Counted from the stretch's first letter, positions 36,782 through 46,329 are shown. The stretch is DNA of 64,000 bases from Rhizobium lusitanum (GCF_014189535.1 NZ_CP050304.1:1-64000), one strand, 5' to 3'. Notes: generated by a model from the letters alone, not told the origin. A program made the numbers and translations.

Positions 36782-37156
36782 ATGAAGACCTTGATCCTGG
36801 CGAGCGCCGTCCTGTTGATGCCAGCCATGGCAGAGGCTCAATCGCCCCCGCTCGAAACCACATGCCAGATCGTTGCCAAGAATTTCCTTCTGACCGATCA
36901 TCTCAACGTCGGCATCATCCAATCCTTTCCCGAATTGAAGCCGCCCGGAGCTCGTTTGACCTATTCTACCAGGACGGGAGCCAGCAAGTCCGATATGAGC
37001 GACAGCTTCGAATGCGAATTCGACAAGGCCGACCCACCTTTCCATCTCACACGATTCTGCGTTTCCGAGGTCTGCTATTCTGCCAGCGATGCGGATGCCG
37101 ACCGGAAGCGGCGCTTCGACGAAATGCGCACCCTGCTCGATCGCATGAATAAATGA
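36782..37156 (+). CDS. Secreted hypothetical protein, 124 aa
   Basis: A signal peptide MKTLILASAVLLMPAMAEA is followed by a mature region with four cysteines (ETTCQIV, FECEFD, RFCVS, EVCYS), probably two disulphides in the periplasm. No family recognised. The ATG at 36782 follows GGAAGCAGC and is the natural start for the signal peptide. It converges with the histidine kinase gene. Confidence 0.68.
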   Translation: MKTLILASAVLLMPAMAEAQSPPLETTCQIVAKNFLLTDHLNVGIIQSFPELKPPGARLTYSTRTGASKSDMSDSFECEFDKADPPFHLTRFCVSEVCYSASDADADRKRRFDEMRTLLDRMNK

Positions 37157-37175
37157 TTGGATGCAGCGGCCACGA

Positions 37176-38633
37176 CTAGGCAACGAGACGATCTGCCTTC
37201 ACCATAAGGCGAACCGACAGACCTTCGCTTTTCCATTCTCGAGAGATCTCACCACTGAGTTGACTGCCGACCGTCGCCTTGGCAAGGATACTGCCAAAAC
37301 CATCGCCGTCGGTTTGCCGGTCGACCGGTGGTCCGCCGCTCTCGGTCCACGTCAGGATAAAGTTCGCCCCCTCCTCGAGGCACACAATATCGATGCGTCC
37401 GTCTGGGTTGGAAAGAGCTCCATATTTCGCTGCGTTGGTTGCAAATTCATGCAACAGCAATGCAAAGCTCGTAACCGCGCTGCCGCCAATAGCAATATCG
37501 GGACCCGTAACGATGGCCCGCGATTGCCGGTTGTCGATGCTGACATCGTAGGGCGCGACAATCGTTCGGATCAGGGCATGTAGCGTGGTCGTCTGCTCGC
37601 TTCGAGAGGCTGCCTCAGACGTGCGAGGGACCGTCAAGGCATGCGCTGACGCCAATGCGTTCAATCGGGCTGAAACAGCGGATGCGAGCTCGCCTGGTGT
37701 CGTTGCAGTTCGCGCGCTTAAAGACACAACACTGCTTGCGATGCTGAACAGATTTTTGACCCGGTGGTCCATCTCCCTGATCAGCAGATGTTGTTGCTCT
37801 TCAGCCCGCCGGCGCTCGGTGATATCGCGCGCGATTTTGGATGCACCAATGACGCGGCCCTCGCGACTTTTGATCGGCGAGACCGATAATGATATTTCGA
37901 CGAGACCACCATCCTTTCGGCGCCGGATCGTTTCGTAATGGTCGATGCGTTCGCCACGGCGGATGCGAGCCAGGATTTCCGGTTCCTCGTTCTGTCGATC
38001 CAGGGGAATAAGCATGCGACCAGACTGGCCAATCGCTTCCTCCGCCGTGTAACCGAATAGACGCTCGGCGCCCCGGTTCCAGCTGACGATTTTGCCGTTC
38101 AAGTCTTTAGCAAGGATCGCATCGTCGGACGACGCAACGATTGCCGCGAACCGTTGGGCCGCCTCCTCCGCAACCGTGCGATCGGTCAGATCGACGAGCA
38201 TGTTGACTGCGCCTTTAAGGTTCCCGGCGGTGTCAAAAATCGGAGTCGGAAATGCGAGGAACGCAACGCGTGTGCCATCCGGGCGCTCGGCAATCGCTTC
38301 AAGTCCCCTGACCGCACATTTCTCTTTCAACGCGATTGCCATGGCGCATTCGTCGTGCGGCAGAGGCGTCCCATCGGGCCAGTAGAGTTTCCAGGAGCCG
38401 CAAAATTCGCTCTCTCCAAGCTTGGGGCTGACACCCCACATCGCAATTGCCGCTTTGTTGCAGAACGTGATCCGGCCGATTGCATCGGTCGTGTAGACAG
38501 CCTCCGGCAATGCTTCGAGAACGTCTTGAAGTGCCAACGGTTGGTGAAGCAAATTTGGTTGCGGCTCTTTTGTCGCGGAAACGTCGACATAGTCGGCGGC
38601 CATGTTATTCTCGTTGGTGGACAGATGGTTCAT
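37176..38633 (-). CDS. PAS-domain HWE-family sensor histidine kinase
   Basis: A kinase of about 485 residues: two PAS domains (about 35-150, starting ALPEAVYTTDAIGRITFCNK; and about 160-285, with AERLFGYTAEEAIGQSG), then an HWE-type kinase core. The phosphoacceptor region is REMDHRVKNLFSIASSVVSL, the N-box LLHEFATNAAKYGAL, and the hallmark W-x-E is in LTWTESGGP. No membrane segment is visible, so it is a soluble sensor. HWE/HisKA2 kinases commonly feed PhyR, the anti-anti-sigma regulator of EcfG. Given the EcfG promoters nearby, that role is an attractive inference. Confidence 0.92.
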   Translation of the reverse strand: MNHLSTNENNMAADYVDVSATKEPQPNLLHQPLALQDVLEALPEAVYTTDAIGRITFCNKAAIAMWGVSPKLGESEFCGSWKLYWPDGTPLPHDECAMAIALKEKCAVRGLEAIAERPDGTRVAFLAFPTPIFDTAGNLKGAVNMLVDLTDRTVAEEAAQRFAAIVASSDDAILAKDLNGKIVSWNRGAERLFGYTAEEAIGQSGRMLIPLDRQNEEPEILARIRRGERIDHYETIRRRKDGGLVEISLSVSPIKSREGRVIGASKIARDITERRRAEEQQHLLIREMDHRVKNLFSIASSVVSLSARTATTPGELASAVSARLNALASAHALTVPRTSEAASRSEQTTTLHALIRTIVAPYDVSIDNRQSRAIVTGPDIAIGGSAVTSFALLLHEFATNAAKYGALSNPDGRIDIVCLEEGANFILTWTESGGPPVDRQTDGDGFGSILAKATVGSQLSGEISREWKSEGLSVRLMVKADRLVA

Positions 38634-38875
38634 CGCGCGTCTCGCCACATCGGCAGTCAGTAGGCCCCCTTAGCGGGCCGAGGGTTAGGGGCAGTCTGTT
38701 TACAATTAACGTATAATCACGCGTTATCGCGGATGGAAATACTAAGACGGCAGGATGCAGATTGGTAGATATAAAAATACCAATGTGGCTAGTATAAGCG
38801 CTCCTTTTTTCGACGGACGGAATCGTTTTTGGGGATGGAGTACGCGCTTACGCAAATACGGTTGCCTCGACACCA

Positions 38876-40378
38876 TCACTTTGAGTTGCCGCGCCTGGTC
38901 GATGCCGTGGCGCCGGTAAAACCACGCTCCCTGGCCCAGATGACGGCGGCGGCTCGCCGGTTCACGCCGATCTTGGCGTAAAGCGATGCGACGTGATTGC
39001 GGATGGTGTTCCTGGACAGACGAAGCGTCTCGCTCATCTCCACGTCGCTTTGCCCGCGACAGATCAGAGCCAGAATCTCCTTCTCACGATCGCTGAGGTC
39101 GAGCAACTGGGCAGAGGGCGCCTTGCCACTCGACACCTGCCGCAATGTCGCGAGACGATCAACGACCGAGCGGCTGAACCAGGAGGTATCGGCCATAACA
39201 CTTTCGATGGCCTCGACCAGTTCTTCCTCGCTGCGCTTGCGTTCGGTGATATCCTGTAGCGACCAGATCACGCATTGCTGATCGTTGATCTCGACGCGCT
39301 CGGCGGAGACGAGACAATCCGCTATCCCGCCATCCTTTTGCTTCATCCGCATCGCCTCACCGCGAACCACTGTAGCATCGGTAAGCTTCTTTTCCACGGC
39401 GCGCCTGGCGGCAATATTGTCCCACAGGTGCAACTCGCTTGCCGTCTTTCCAATGACCTCCTCACCGCCGTAGCCCGTGAGCTGCACGAAAGCATCATTG
39501 ACTTCTGTGAAAACGAAATCGTCGAGACGTGAGATCGCTGCGGCCGCAGGCGAGAGCCTGAACGACTTCGAGAACCGTTCCTCGCTCTGGCGAAGTGCGT
39601 TCTGCGCCTTTCGCCGCGCATCGAGATCGGCGAATGTGAACAACATGCATGGCTCTTCGCCCACCGCGATCGGTTCGCCGGCAACGATCACGAGGCGGTC
39701 GCTACCGTCGGGCAGAGGAAGCAGAGCCTCCCGCTGCCGGATCAGCCTGCCTTCCATAAGTTTCGAAAGGGCATCTTCGCCCGTGTCACAGTTGTCGAAG
39801 AGACCGAGCTGATTGACGGTCTTTCCAATGACCTTTTCCCTGGCATAGTTCGTCATCTCTACGAAACCAGGGTTGACGCGGATGAAACGCAGATCGTCAA
39901 GGCGGCAAATCAAGCCAGGCGCGGGATTGGCATTGAAGGCGCGCTCAAAGCGCTCTTCAGCCTCAAACAGCGGCGTCTCGTCCCGGATCACGAGCGCAAG
40001 GACGTCTGGTCGAGCGCTGGCGTCAACGATGATCAAACTGCGAATTGTGTGAACCCAGACAAGTTCCGGGTCGGAGGCTGGCGATATGTTGACCGTCACC
40101 TCGTCAACCGTCTCCCCGTCGAGCAGGCGCTCTATGGGATATTGACCTTCGTCAAGGAGATGGTTGTTGCGGTAGCGGAGCGTAAAGGCTTTTCGGTAGC
40201 CGGCGACATCGCCGCCAAGCTCCTCGATTGCGGAAACCCTGTGCATTTGAAGCGCGGAACTGTTTGCCCAGGAGATTCCGCCTTTGGGATCAATCAGAAT
40301 GACGCCGTCACTTAAGCTGCCGACGAGTTCCAGTAGTACATTCCGGTTCATATCTGGCGGTTGCGGTTCATCGGTCAT
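38876..40378 (-). CDS. Multi-PAS LuxR-type transcriptional regulator
   Basis: A protein of about 500 residues with three PAS-like modules (about 10-115, 130-245 and 260-385; markers SLSDGVILIDPKGGISWANS, FERAFNANPAPGLICRLDD and SFRLSPAAAAISRLDDFVFT) and a C-terminal LuxR/GerE helix-turn-helix at about 430-490 (LSDREKEILALICRGQSDVE). No receiver or kinase domain is present, so signals are probably sensed directly through the PAS modules. I place the start at MTDEPQPPDMNRN. It lies upstream of the HWE kinase on the same strand with about 240 bp between them. Confidence 0.9.
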   Translation of the reverse strand: MTDEPQPPDMNRNVLLELVGSLSDGVILIDPKGGISWANSSALQMHRVSAIEELGGDVAGYRKAFTLRYRNNHLLDEGQYPIERLLDGETVDEVTVNISPASDPELVWVHTIRSLIIVDASARPDVLALVIRDETPLFEAEERFERAFNANPAPGLICRLDDLRFIRVNPGFVEMTNYAREKVIGKTVNQLGLFDNCDTGEDALSKLMEGRLIRQREALLPLPDGSDRLVIVAGEPIAVGEEPCMLFTFADLDARRKAQNALRQSEERFSKSFRLSPAAAAISRLDDFVFTEVNDAFVQLTGYGGEEVIGKTASELHLWDNIAARRAVEKKLTDATVVRGEAMRMKQKDGGIADCLVSAERVEINDQQCVIWSLQDITERKRSEEELVEAIESVMADTSWFSRSVVDRLATLRQVSSGKAPSAQLLDLSDREKEILALICRGQSDVEMSETLRLSRNTIRNHVASLYAKIGVNRRAAAVIWARERGFTGATASTRRGNSK

Positions 40379-40597
40379 GCAAATCCTCACATCACTTCTC
40401 TTGGATCTAATAGGGACACGTTGGGATAAGAGAGTTGTATTGAGATTTGTTCCGACGAAGCCGACATAAGGGAGTGAAACTCGGCATTGCAACCACTCAT
40501 GCACGATGCCAGTAAGTGAGGGTCAGGACCTTGCTGACCTGCCACTGCGAATTTCCTCCAGAATGGATTAGAGTCCGGCCTATTAAGGGACGGACGA

Positions 40598-40864
40598 ATG
40601 AAGAAGCAGAGATTTACGGAAGAGCAGATTATCGGTGTGCTGAAGGAGCAGGAGGCTGGCGCGAAGGCGGCCGACCTCTGCCGCAAGCACGGGATTTCAG
40701 AAGCAACGTTTTATAACTGGAAGGCCAAATACGGCGGCATGGAAGTCTCCGAGGCGAAGCGGCTGAAAGCGCTTGAGGATGAGAATACCAGGCTAAAGAA
40801 GTTGCTGGCCGAGCAGATGCTGGATGCGGCCGCACTCCGCGAGCTTCTTGCAAAAAAATGGTAA
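40598..40864 (+). CDS. IS3-family transposase OrfA
   Basis: An 88-residue helix-turn-helix protein, [20 protein letters not shown], with [17 protein letters not shown] and a C-terminal leucine-rich coiled coil ([20 protein letters not shown]). It ends in an A7 run (CAAAAAAATGG) overlapping the orfB start, a plausible -1 slippery site for making the OrfAB fusion. Confidence 0.92.
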   Translation: MKKQRFTEEQIIGVLKEQEAGAKAADLCRKHGISEATFYNWKAKYGGMEVSEAKRLKALEDENTRLKKLLAEQMLDAAALRELLAKKW

Positions 40865-41688
40865 GGCCTGCCGCCAAGCGTGAAGCCGTCACGCATCTGA
40901 AGGCCGTCATGGGTCTTTCGGAACGGCGGGCCTGCCAGATCGTATCCGCCGACCGCAAGACGATCCGCTATCGGTCCAGTCGACCACCGGAAGCAGTATT
41001 GCGGGCAAAGCTGCGTGACCTTGCCAATGAGCGACGACGTTTTGGCTATCGGCGGCTGTTTATCCTTCTTCGCCGAGATGGAGAGCCTTCCGGGGTCAAT
41101 CGCATCTACCGGCTCTATCGCGAGGAAGGTCTTTCCGTTCGAAACCGGAAAGCCAGGCGGCGTGCTGTCGGCACGCGTGCGCCGATCCTCGTCGAAGCAA
41201 AGGTCAATGCCCGCTGGTCGCTGGATTTCGTCCACGACCAGTTCGCCTGTGGCAGACGCTTTCGCGTGCTCAATGTTGTCGATGACGTGACGCGCGAATG
41301 CCTTGCAGCAATCCCCGACACCTCGATCTCCGGCCGTCGTGTCGCACGCGAACTGACGACATTGATAGAACGGCGAGGCAGGCCCGGAATGATTGTCTCC
41401 GACAACGGGACCGAACTCACCTCGAATGCCATCCTCGCTTGGTCGAAGGATCACAAAGTCGAGTGGCACTACATCGCGCCGGGACGACCGATGCAGAACG
41501 GCTACGTCGAGAGCTTCAACGGCCGCATGCGCGACGAGTTGCTCGACGAGAGCTTGTTCTTCGGCCTCGACCACGCCCGCAGCGCCATCGCTGAATGGGT
41601 GGACGATTACAATCATTTCCGGCCGCACTCATCGCTCGCATACCAGACCCCGGCAGACTATGCCGCGATCATCGCCGCAGCCGGATGA
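40858..41688 (+). CDS. IS3-family transposase OrfB
   Basis: A 276-residue rve-type integrase core: [18 protein letters not shown] (HTH_21), [13 protein letters not shown] (D), [12 protein letters not shown] (D) and [16 protein letters not shown] (E), spaced as in the DDE of IS407-group elements. The frame is intact. Its ATG overlaps the 3' end of orfA by 7 bp. Confidence 0.93.
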   Translation: MVRPAAKREAVTHLKAVMGLSERRACQIVSADRKTIRYRSSRPPEAVLRAKLRDLANERRRFGYRRLFILLRRDGEPSGVNRIYRLYREEGLSVRNRKARRRAVGTRAPILVEAKVNARWSLDFVHDQFACGRRFRVLNVVDDVTRECLAAIPDTSISGRRVARELTTLIERRGRPGMIVSDNGTELTSNAILAWSKDHKVEWHYIAPGRPMQNGYVESFNGRMRDELLDESLFFGLDHARSAIAEWVDDYNHFRPHSSLAYQTPADYAAIIAAAG

Positions 41689-41789
41689 AACTTCAGCGGC
41701 AGGTCAGCCACTTTCTTCACAAAACGGAATATATTTCAATCACCTCACCCTCATCTCGGCGGGGTCATTCTTGGATGCTTTTCCACACT

Positions 41790-42333
41790 CGGAGAAGGTT
41801 GTGCAGCGGTTGATGAAACAGGAGAGCCTGGTCGTTGCCAAACCAAAGCGGCGCCGGTACGGTTCCTATCTTGGGGAGATCAGTCCGGCGCCTGAGAACC
41901 TCATTAATCGCGACTTCCAGGCCGCGGCCCCGAACGAGAAGTGGCTGACCGACATCACCGAGTTCCAGATCCCGGCCGGCAAGGTATACCTGTAGCCCAT
42001 CATCGACTGCTTCGGAGGCCTGGTCATCAGTTGGTCCATCGGAGCGCATCCAGACGCTGAGCTCGTCAACACGATGCTGGATGCGGCCATCCAGACGGTG
42101 GTCGATACGGACGACCGGCCCGTCGTCCACTCCGATCGTGGCGCTCACTATCGTTGGCCAGGCTGGCTCTCGCGGATTGCAGATGCAGAATCTCACTCGC
42201 TCGATGCCTCGCAAGGGGTGCTCACCTGACAACGCGGCATGCGAAGGCTTCTTTGGACGGCTGAAAACGGAGCTGTTCTATCCCCGGGACTGGAAGACCA
42301 CAACCATTGAGCAATTCATTGACGTCGTTGATT
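41790..42333 (+). pseudogene. Degenerate IS3 transposase, relative of the 512-aa element
   Basis: The plus strand reads EKVVQRLMKQESLVVAKPKR, ISPAPENLINRDFQAAAPNE and KWLTDITEFQIPAGKVYL. Then come a TAG at 41994, PIIDCFGGLVISWSIGAHPD and HSDRGAHYRWPGWL, and a further frame loss near 42190. This is the catalytic half of a transposase close to the intact 512-residue one, cut at 42333 by insertion of that very element. An older family member is thus interrupted by a younger one. Confidence 0.88.
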
Positions 42334-43940
42334 GGGGGTGCGGATAAAAAGTTGGACTGCTTCATATGCTAATGCCGAGGCTCTTACGATACTCGACGGG
42401 GCTTAGCGATCCCAGCGATATCTTGATGCGCTTTTCATTGTACCAGCGGATGTAATCATCTACCTCAGCGACGAACTGTTCGATTGTGATGGTCTTCCAA
42501 TCTCGTGGATAAAATAGTTCCGTTTTCAATCGGCCGAAGAAGCCTTCGCATGCGGCGTTATCTTGTGAGCAGCCCTTTCGGGACATCGAGCGAACCAGTT
42601 TCGCTTCGCTGATCCGCGTTAGCCAGCCTGGCCAGCGATAATGGGCTCCGCGATCGGAATGGACGATTGGCCGTTCCTCGCCGTCGGTCACGGTCTCAAT
42701 AGCTGCATCCAGCATAGTATTGACCAGCCCCGCGTCTGGTTGCGTTCCAATCGACCAACTGATGACCATTCCGTCGAAGCAATCGATGATGGGCGAGAGA
42801 TACACCTTCCCGGCTGGGATCTGGAACTCGGTGATGTCTGTCAGCCATTTCTCGTTCGGCGCTTTCGCATGGAAGTCGCGATTGATCAGGTTCTCGGGTG
42901 CCGGACTTATTTCTCCCAAGTATGATCCGAAACGCCGTCGGCGCGGTCTGGCCACGACCAGGTGCTCCTGCTTCATCAAGCGCTGGACAACCTTTTCCGA
43001 GATGATCACGCTCTTCCTGGCCAGTGACGCCTGTAGTCTGCGGTAGCCGTAACAACGACGGTTCGCTTCAAAGATTTCCGCAAGGCTGTGCCGGACGGCG
43101 GCATACTTGTCTGCCAGACACATGCGCGTGCGATGATAAAAGTAGGAGCTTCGCGCAATTTGCAGCTGTGCGAGCAGTTCTGGCAAGCGATAGGTATCTT
43201 TAAGGGCGTCAACCAGCTGTGTCTTTTCCCGATTACTCAGGATCTGCAGATCGACGCCCAGTTCTTTTTTTAGGAGTTCATTGGCCTTCTTCAGGAGGTC
43301 ATGCTCGAGTTGCAACTGGCGAACATCACGTTGGAGGGCTTCAAGCTGTCGCTCGAGTTCCTCGCGTTCCGGCGCCTGCGGGGTGGTTTTGCGGCGTTTC
43401 ATGGATGAAGGAGCCTCATGACCGAGTAGCTGGTCTTTCCAGTTGTACAACGTCGGCCTACAGACGCCCAGCCGGTCAGCCACCTGTTGGGCGCTTTCAT
43501 TTCCACTACATAGTCCGATGACACCAGCTTGCTTCACCGCTGCGGGATAGGCAGGGCGCCACGATCGACCGACCATCGATGTTCGTGTCTCCGGAAAGGC
43601 CTCCCGTACCCATGCGGTCAGAGTTCCTCGACCAGGATAGCCGAGCGCCCTCATCGTCGCAGAGATGCAACGATCATGGGTGCGGTAATGCTCAAGTGCC
43701 GCCTGCTTCTGACTCTCGGAATACTTTGGCGCTCGAGCTACCGGCTGAATACGCAGGTCGAGATGCTGTACGTACTCGCGGTACCAACCCCTCAGCGCAT
43801 TCTTTGTGGGGTAACCCAACTGGCGAATGGTCCCGTTAAGTCGCTTGCCAAGCCTGATATAAAGCTCAACGGCTCGAAGTCTGTCTGCGTAGGAATACAT
43901 GAACTACCTCCTGGTGGTCCAAGTTTTCGTCCGCACCCCC
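42334..43940 (-). mobile_element. 1,607-bp IS3-family element, copy 1
   Basis: The termini are GGGGGTGCGGATAAAAAG at 42334 and the inverse of GGGGGTGCGGACGAAAAC at 43940. Length and encoded protein are identical to copy 2 (49242-50848), in the opposite orientation. The flanks ATT and AGT do not form a target duplication here. Confidence 0.92.
42362..43900 (-). CDS. IS3-family transposase, single 512-aa frame (copy 1)
   Basis: A single-frame IS3 transposase of 512 residues: two N-terminal helix-turn-helix segments (RLGKRLNGTIRQLGYPTKNA; NESAQQVADRLGVCRPTLYN), a coiled coil (EELERQLEALQRDVRQLQLE), HTH_21 (NRRCYGYRRLQASL), and a DDE core with KWLTDITEF (D), VHSDRGAHY (D) and EGFFGRLKTELFY (E). 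Fusion of the usual OrfA and OrfB into one frame is seen in some IS3 subgroups. The protein is identical to copy 2. Confidence 0.94.
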   Translation of the reverse strand: MYSYADRLRAVELYIRLGKRLNGTIRQLGYPTKNALRGWYREYVQHLDLRIQPVARAPKYSESQKQAALEHYRTHDRCISATMRALGYPGRGTLTAWVREAFPETRTSMVGRSWRPAYPAAVKQAGVIGLCSGNESAQQVADRLGVCRPTLYNWKDQLLGHEAPSSMKRRKTTPQAPEREELERQLEALQRDVRQLQLEHDLLKKANELLKKELGVDLQILSNREKTQLVDALKDTYRLPELLAQLQIARSSYFYHRTRMCLADKYAAVRHSLAEIFEANRRCYGYRRLQASLARKSVIISEKVVQRLMKQEHLVVARPRRRRFGSYLGEISPAPENLINRDFHAKAPNEKWLTDITEFQIPAGKVYLSPIIDCFDGMVISWSIGTQPDAGLVNTMLDAAIETVTDGEERPIVHSDRGAHYRWPGWLTRISEAKLVRSMSRKGCSQDNAACEGFFGRLKTELFYPRDWKTITIEQFVAEVDDYIRWYNEKRIKISLGSLSPVEYRKSLGISI

Positions 43941-43949
43941 AGTGGCGCA

Positions 43950-44120
43950 AATCGAGCTGAAACTCAACACACAACAGACGGAGGTCGCCATCGGCTGCGC
44001 CGTCCTCAACCGAATGCTGGCATGCGCACGCCCGAAGTCCGTCCGGCGCAACGCAGCCACCGCATAAACAGCGGTATCAAAGAATGAAGTCCGAAAACTC
44101 TCGGATCCCTGCACCAACGC
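43950..44120 (+). pseudogene. 3' remnant of an IS903-type element with its right inverted repeat
   Basis: The plus strand encodes QQTEVAIGCAVLNRMLACAR then PKSVRRNAATA and stops. This matches the last 30 residues of the transposase at 18716-19705. It is followed at 44103-44120 by GGATCCCTGCACCAACGC, the same right terminal repeat as that element. The rest was lost at the 1,607-bp IS3 copy. Confidence 0.85.
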
Positions 44121-44243
44121 TGCTCGAGACTGGATATGGAGAGCGTTGCCGAACGTATCGGCTTCTCCTCGGCGCGCCAGTTCCGACGCGCGTGGAGCCG
44201 TCTGCACGACACGCCGCCGGGCCGCGCTCGAACGGACCTGTAA
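44121..44243 (+). pseudogene. C-terminal fragment of an AraC-family regulator
   Basis: Directly after the IS903-type end the plus strand reads RLDMESVAERIGFSSARQFR then RAWSRLHDTPPGRART and a stop. This is the second helix-turn-helix of AraC/XylS proteins (S-V-x-x-V-A-x-x-x-G-F-S-S-x-R-x-F-x-R-x-F). The upstream part of the gene is gone, replaced by IS DNA. Confidence 0.75.
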
Positions 44244-44323
44244 ATGCCTTGGAGGACAGCCTCAGGCTCAATATCTCCTGTCGTGTAAATGTTTTGAAGG
44301 GTTGGTAGTAGCTGAGTGCCGTT

Positions 44324-44941
44324 TCAATCTGCCTGCACAGCCCGGAATTTGCGTACCCTGGCATGCGATCCGCAGGTCTTGTCGGAGCACCACCGCCGGT
44401 GACCACCACGAGACTGGTCCAGAAAAAGCCAGCCGCAATTTGGACCTTGGCACGCTCGCACAGGGCGGCGTTCGTCTTGCGACGTTAGCAGCTCGGCGGC
44501 TGACTGAGCGACACGGTTGCAAATCGTATCCAAGTCTTTGGCGTCCGCACGGCGCCACTCGATATTTCCGGCAACGCGGCTCAGTGTTTGTTGCGACAGT
44601 GAACGTCGGGCCATGTCGGCAACGAGATCGAGATCGTCCTGGCTGATCGGGCTTTCATCAACTTCAGACAGGAACATGCGGCATAGCGCCTCCCGCAATT
44701 TCTTGGCCCTACCTAGTTCGTCCGCAGCTGCAGAGGCCGATTTGCCAGCCTTGAAGAGCAAGATGTCGCGCTCCCAGTTGTCGATCAGATCGAGGCGCCG
44801 AGCCCAAGCCACGAGGTCGTCGTAGCTATTCAGGAAATCCGGACCCCAACGCACCCCGCGGCTGTCGACGGTGTTGACGAAGTCGAGCGCCGGATGGCCA
44901 CCAAGAAGGCTGATATCGTTGATCGTCTTTTGCATGTTCAT
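44324..44941 (-). CDS. CGNR zinc-finger transcriptional regulator
   Basis: A 205-residue protein of the CGNR/ABATE family. The N-terminal ABATE-like stress-binding region begins LLGGHPALDFVNTVDSRGVR. The C-terminal zinc finger is RACQGPNCGWLFLDQSRGGH then RRWCSDKTCGSHARVRKF. The four cysteines are in place, but the usual CGNR reads CGSH here. These proteins are thought to be DNA-binding regulators. It diverges from an EamA transporter with about 90 bp between starts, so I infer that it controls that exporter. Confidence 0.88.
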   Translation of the reverse strand: MNMQKTINDISLLGGHPALDFVNTVDSRGVRWGPDFLNSYDDLVAWARRLDLIDNWERDILLFKAGKSASAAADELGRAKKLREALCRMFLSEVDESPISQDDLDLVADMARRSLSQQTLSRVAGNIEWRRADAKDLDTICNRVAQSAAELLTSQDERRPVRACQGPNCGWLFLDQSRGGHRRWCSDKTCGSHARVRKFRAVQAD

Positions 44942-45031
44942 CGCTTCAATATCGTTCTGTGGAACGATTTGGACAAGAGTGAGTTGTAACGATATAAATA
45001 TATATTACCCGTTACATGAATCGGAAACCAC

Positions 45032-45976
45032 ATGCTCGCCGGCGTCAACAAAAATCAGCTACGCTTCCTGATGTTATGCGCAATCTGGGGAAGCACCTGG
45101 ATCGGAACCAAGGCAGGCATCGATGCCGTGCCGCCTCTCCTGTTTGCCGGCACACGATTTACTGCTGCTGGCGTGTTGCTCCTTCTTTACGCCTCGACAA
45201 GAGACGAAAGAGCTAAGTTCAAGATCCAAGACGGCTTTCGTTTCGCCGCCGTCAGCACCCTGATGATCACGCTGTGCTATGGCCCGCTGTTTTGGGGCAT
45301 GCAATATATCGATTCGGGGACTGCTGCCGTTCTGGAAATGTCGCTCACCCCGATCGCGCTCCTCGTTTTCGCGCTCCTTCTCAACGAGGAAAAGTTGGAT
45401 GTGCGAAGGATTCTTGCGATCGCTCTGGGGGTCTCCGGACTGATCGTCCTGTTCTGGCCGACCTCTCCAAATACGAGTTCGCCTACGCCCGAAGCGTTCT
45501 CTCGAGCGAGCCTCTGGGGTGGCCTGGCAGTCGCGTCCGCGGCGTTCACTTACGGCTACGGCTCAGTGCTTGCCCGTCCACTCCTGCGAACCTATCCGGC
45601 CTTGTTCGTCGCAGGCGTGACGACACTCGTCGGCGGCATTGTGCTCCTGATCGCCGCCATGGCTTTTGAGCCGGGGGCTATTTCCGCTCTCTCCGGCAAT
45701 TGGGGCACGGTCGCCTGGCTGGGTTGGTTCTTCCTTGTAATCTTTGGCTCGCTGATCGGCTACACGACCTACATGCGCCTGCTGCGGGACATTGGCGCAT
45801 CCCGCGCCGGCAGTTATGCTTTCGTATCGCCCGTGATCGCCGTCGCCCTGGGCGCTGCTTTCTTCGCAGAACAGGTCACCGTGACGGATGTGATTGGCAT
45901 CATCGTCATGCTGAGTGGCGCCTATCTTGCCATGTCAGGTGTGCCGACGATCCAACCGGCCACCGTCGAAACCTGA
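45032..45976 (+). CDS. EamA-family transporter
   Basis: A 314-residue drug/metabolite transporter with ten predicted helices in two EamA repeats: NQLRFLMLCAIWGSTWIGTK starts the first and GLAVASAAFTYGYGSVLARP the second. The pattern W-G-S-T-W-x-G-x-K is typical of the RhaT/YdcZ-like group. Substrate unknown. The CGNR regulator is divergent. It lies inside the segment bounded by the two identical IS3 copies. Confidence 0.9.
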   Translation: MLAGVNKNQLRFLMLCAIWGSTWIGTKAGIDAVPPLLFAGTRFTAAGVLLLLYASTRDERAKFKIQDGFRFAAVSTLMITLCYGPLFWGMQYIDSGTAAVLEMSLTPIALLVFALLLNEEKLDVRRILAIALGVSGLIVLFWPTSPNTSSPTPEAFSRASLWGGLAVASAAFTYGYGSVLARPLLRTYPALFVAGVTTLVGGIVLLIAAMAFEPGAISALSGNWGTVAWLGWFFLVIFGSLIGYTTYMRLLRDIGASRAGSYAFVSPVIAVALGAAFFAEQVTVTDVIGIIVMLSGAYLAMSGVPTIQPATVET

Positions 45977-46029
45977 ACGCGATTCCGAGTCGGAGAGGAG
46001 AGTTGTACTATGGAATCCGGCTGGCGACA

Positions 46030-46056
46030 CCCGATCAGGACGACGTCCTGATCGGG
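46030..46056. repeat. Perfect 12-bp palindromic repeat after the transporter
   Basis: CCCGATCAGGAC and GTCCTGATCGGG are exact inverse complements around GAC. No T-run follows, so this could be a factor-dependent terminator, a transcript-stabilising hairpin or an operator. It lies about 55 bp after the EamA stop. Confidence 0.6.
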
Positions 46057-46172
46057 CACTAACTGGCGATCTGTTTGGTCCCGACGGTCACCCTTTCGTC
46101 GCTCAACACCGAAGAGAACGGGCAAGAACCACAGCTCGATCTGGGGCTTTGATGTAGCCGGGCCAAAAAACG

Positions 46173-46329
46173 AAAAAGCCTGCCGCGGGAGGAGGTGCGG
46201 CAGGCTTTTCGAAAAGAACCGAACAGCAGCTGGGAGGAGGAGTGCTGCCGTTCCCGCAGGCGACCTTGGGAGGAGGATAAGGCGCCCGCATCATCAAAGC
46301 TCTGCGGGAGGAGGTGCATCGCTTCGATG
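46173..46329 (-). ncRNA. Four tandem CCUCCUCCC ('cuckoo'/CcsR-like, alpha-r14) small-RNA hairpins
   Basis: On the minus strand four consecutive stem-loops each present CCTCCTCCC in the loop. In transcription order they are 46292-46329 (stem CATCGAAGC/GCTTTGATG), 46259-46286 (GGCGCCTT/AAGGTCGCC), 46221-46253 (nine of ten pairs) and 46178-46205 (GCCTGCCGC/GCGGCAGGC followed by a T-run, hence also the terminator). CCUCCUCCC is an anti-Shine-Dalgarno-like motif. It is known from Rhodobacter CcsR1-4 RNAs, encoded downstream of a DUF1127 gene, and from the rhizobial alpha-r14 family. Here too a DUF1127 3' end lies upstream (46515-46559). Confidence 0.82.

Larger units (their letters stand above)
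40535..41706 (+). mobile_element. IS3-family element, IS407-like, with two overlapping frames
   Basis: The inverted repeats TGACCTGCC at 40535 and GGCAGGTCA ending at 41706 enclose orfA and orfB; the similarity extends several bases further inward (CTG). No target duplication is visible next to the ends (left TTGC, right GCCA), so the flanks may have been rearranged. Confidence 0.82.

Noticed and set aside
46030-46056. Intrinsic terminator after the EamA gene
   Set aside because: The hairpin is perfect, but no T-run follows on either strand, so I recorded it only as a repeat.
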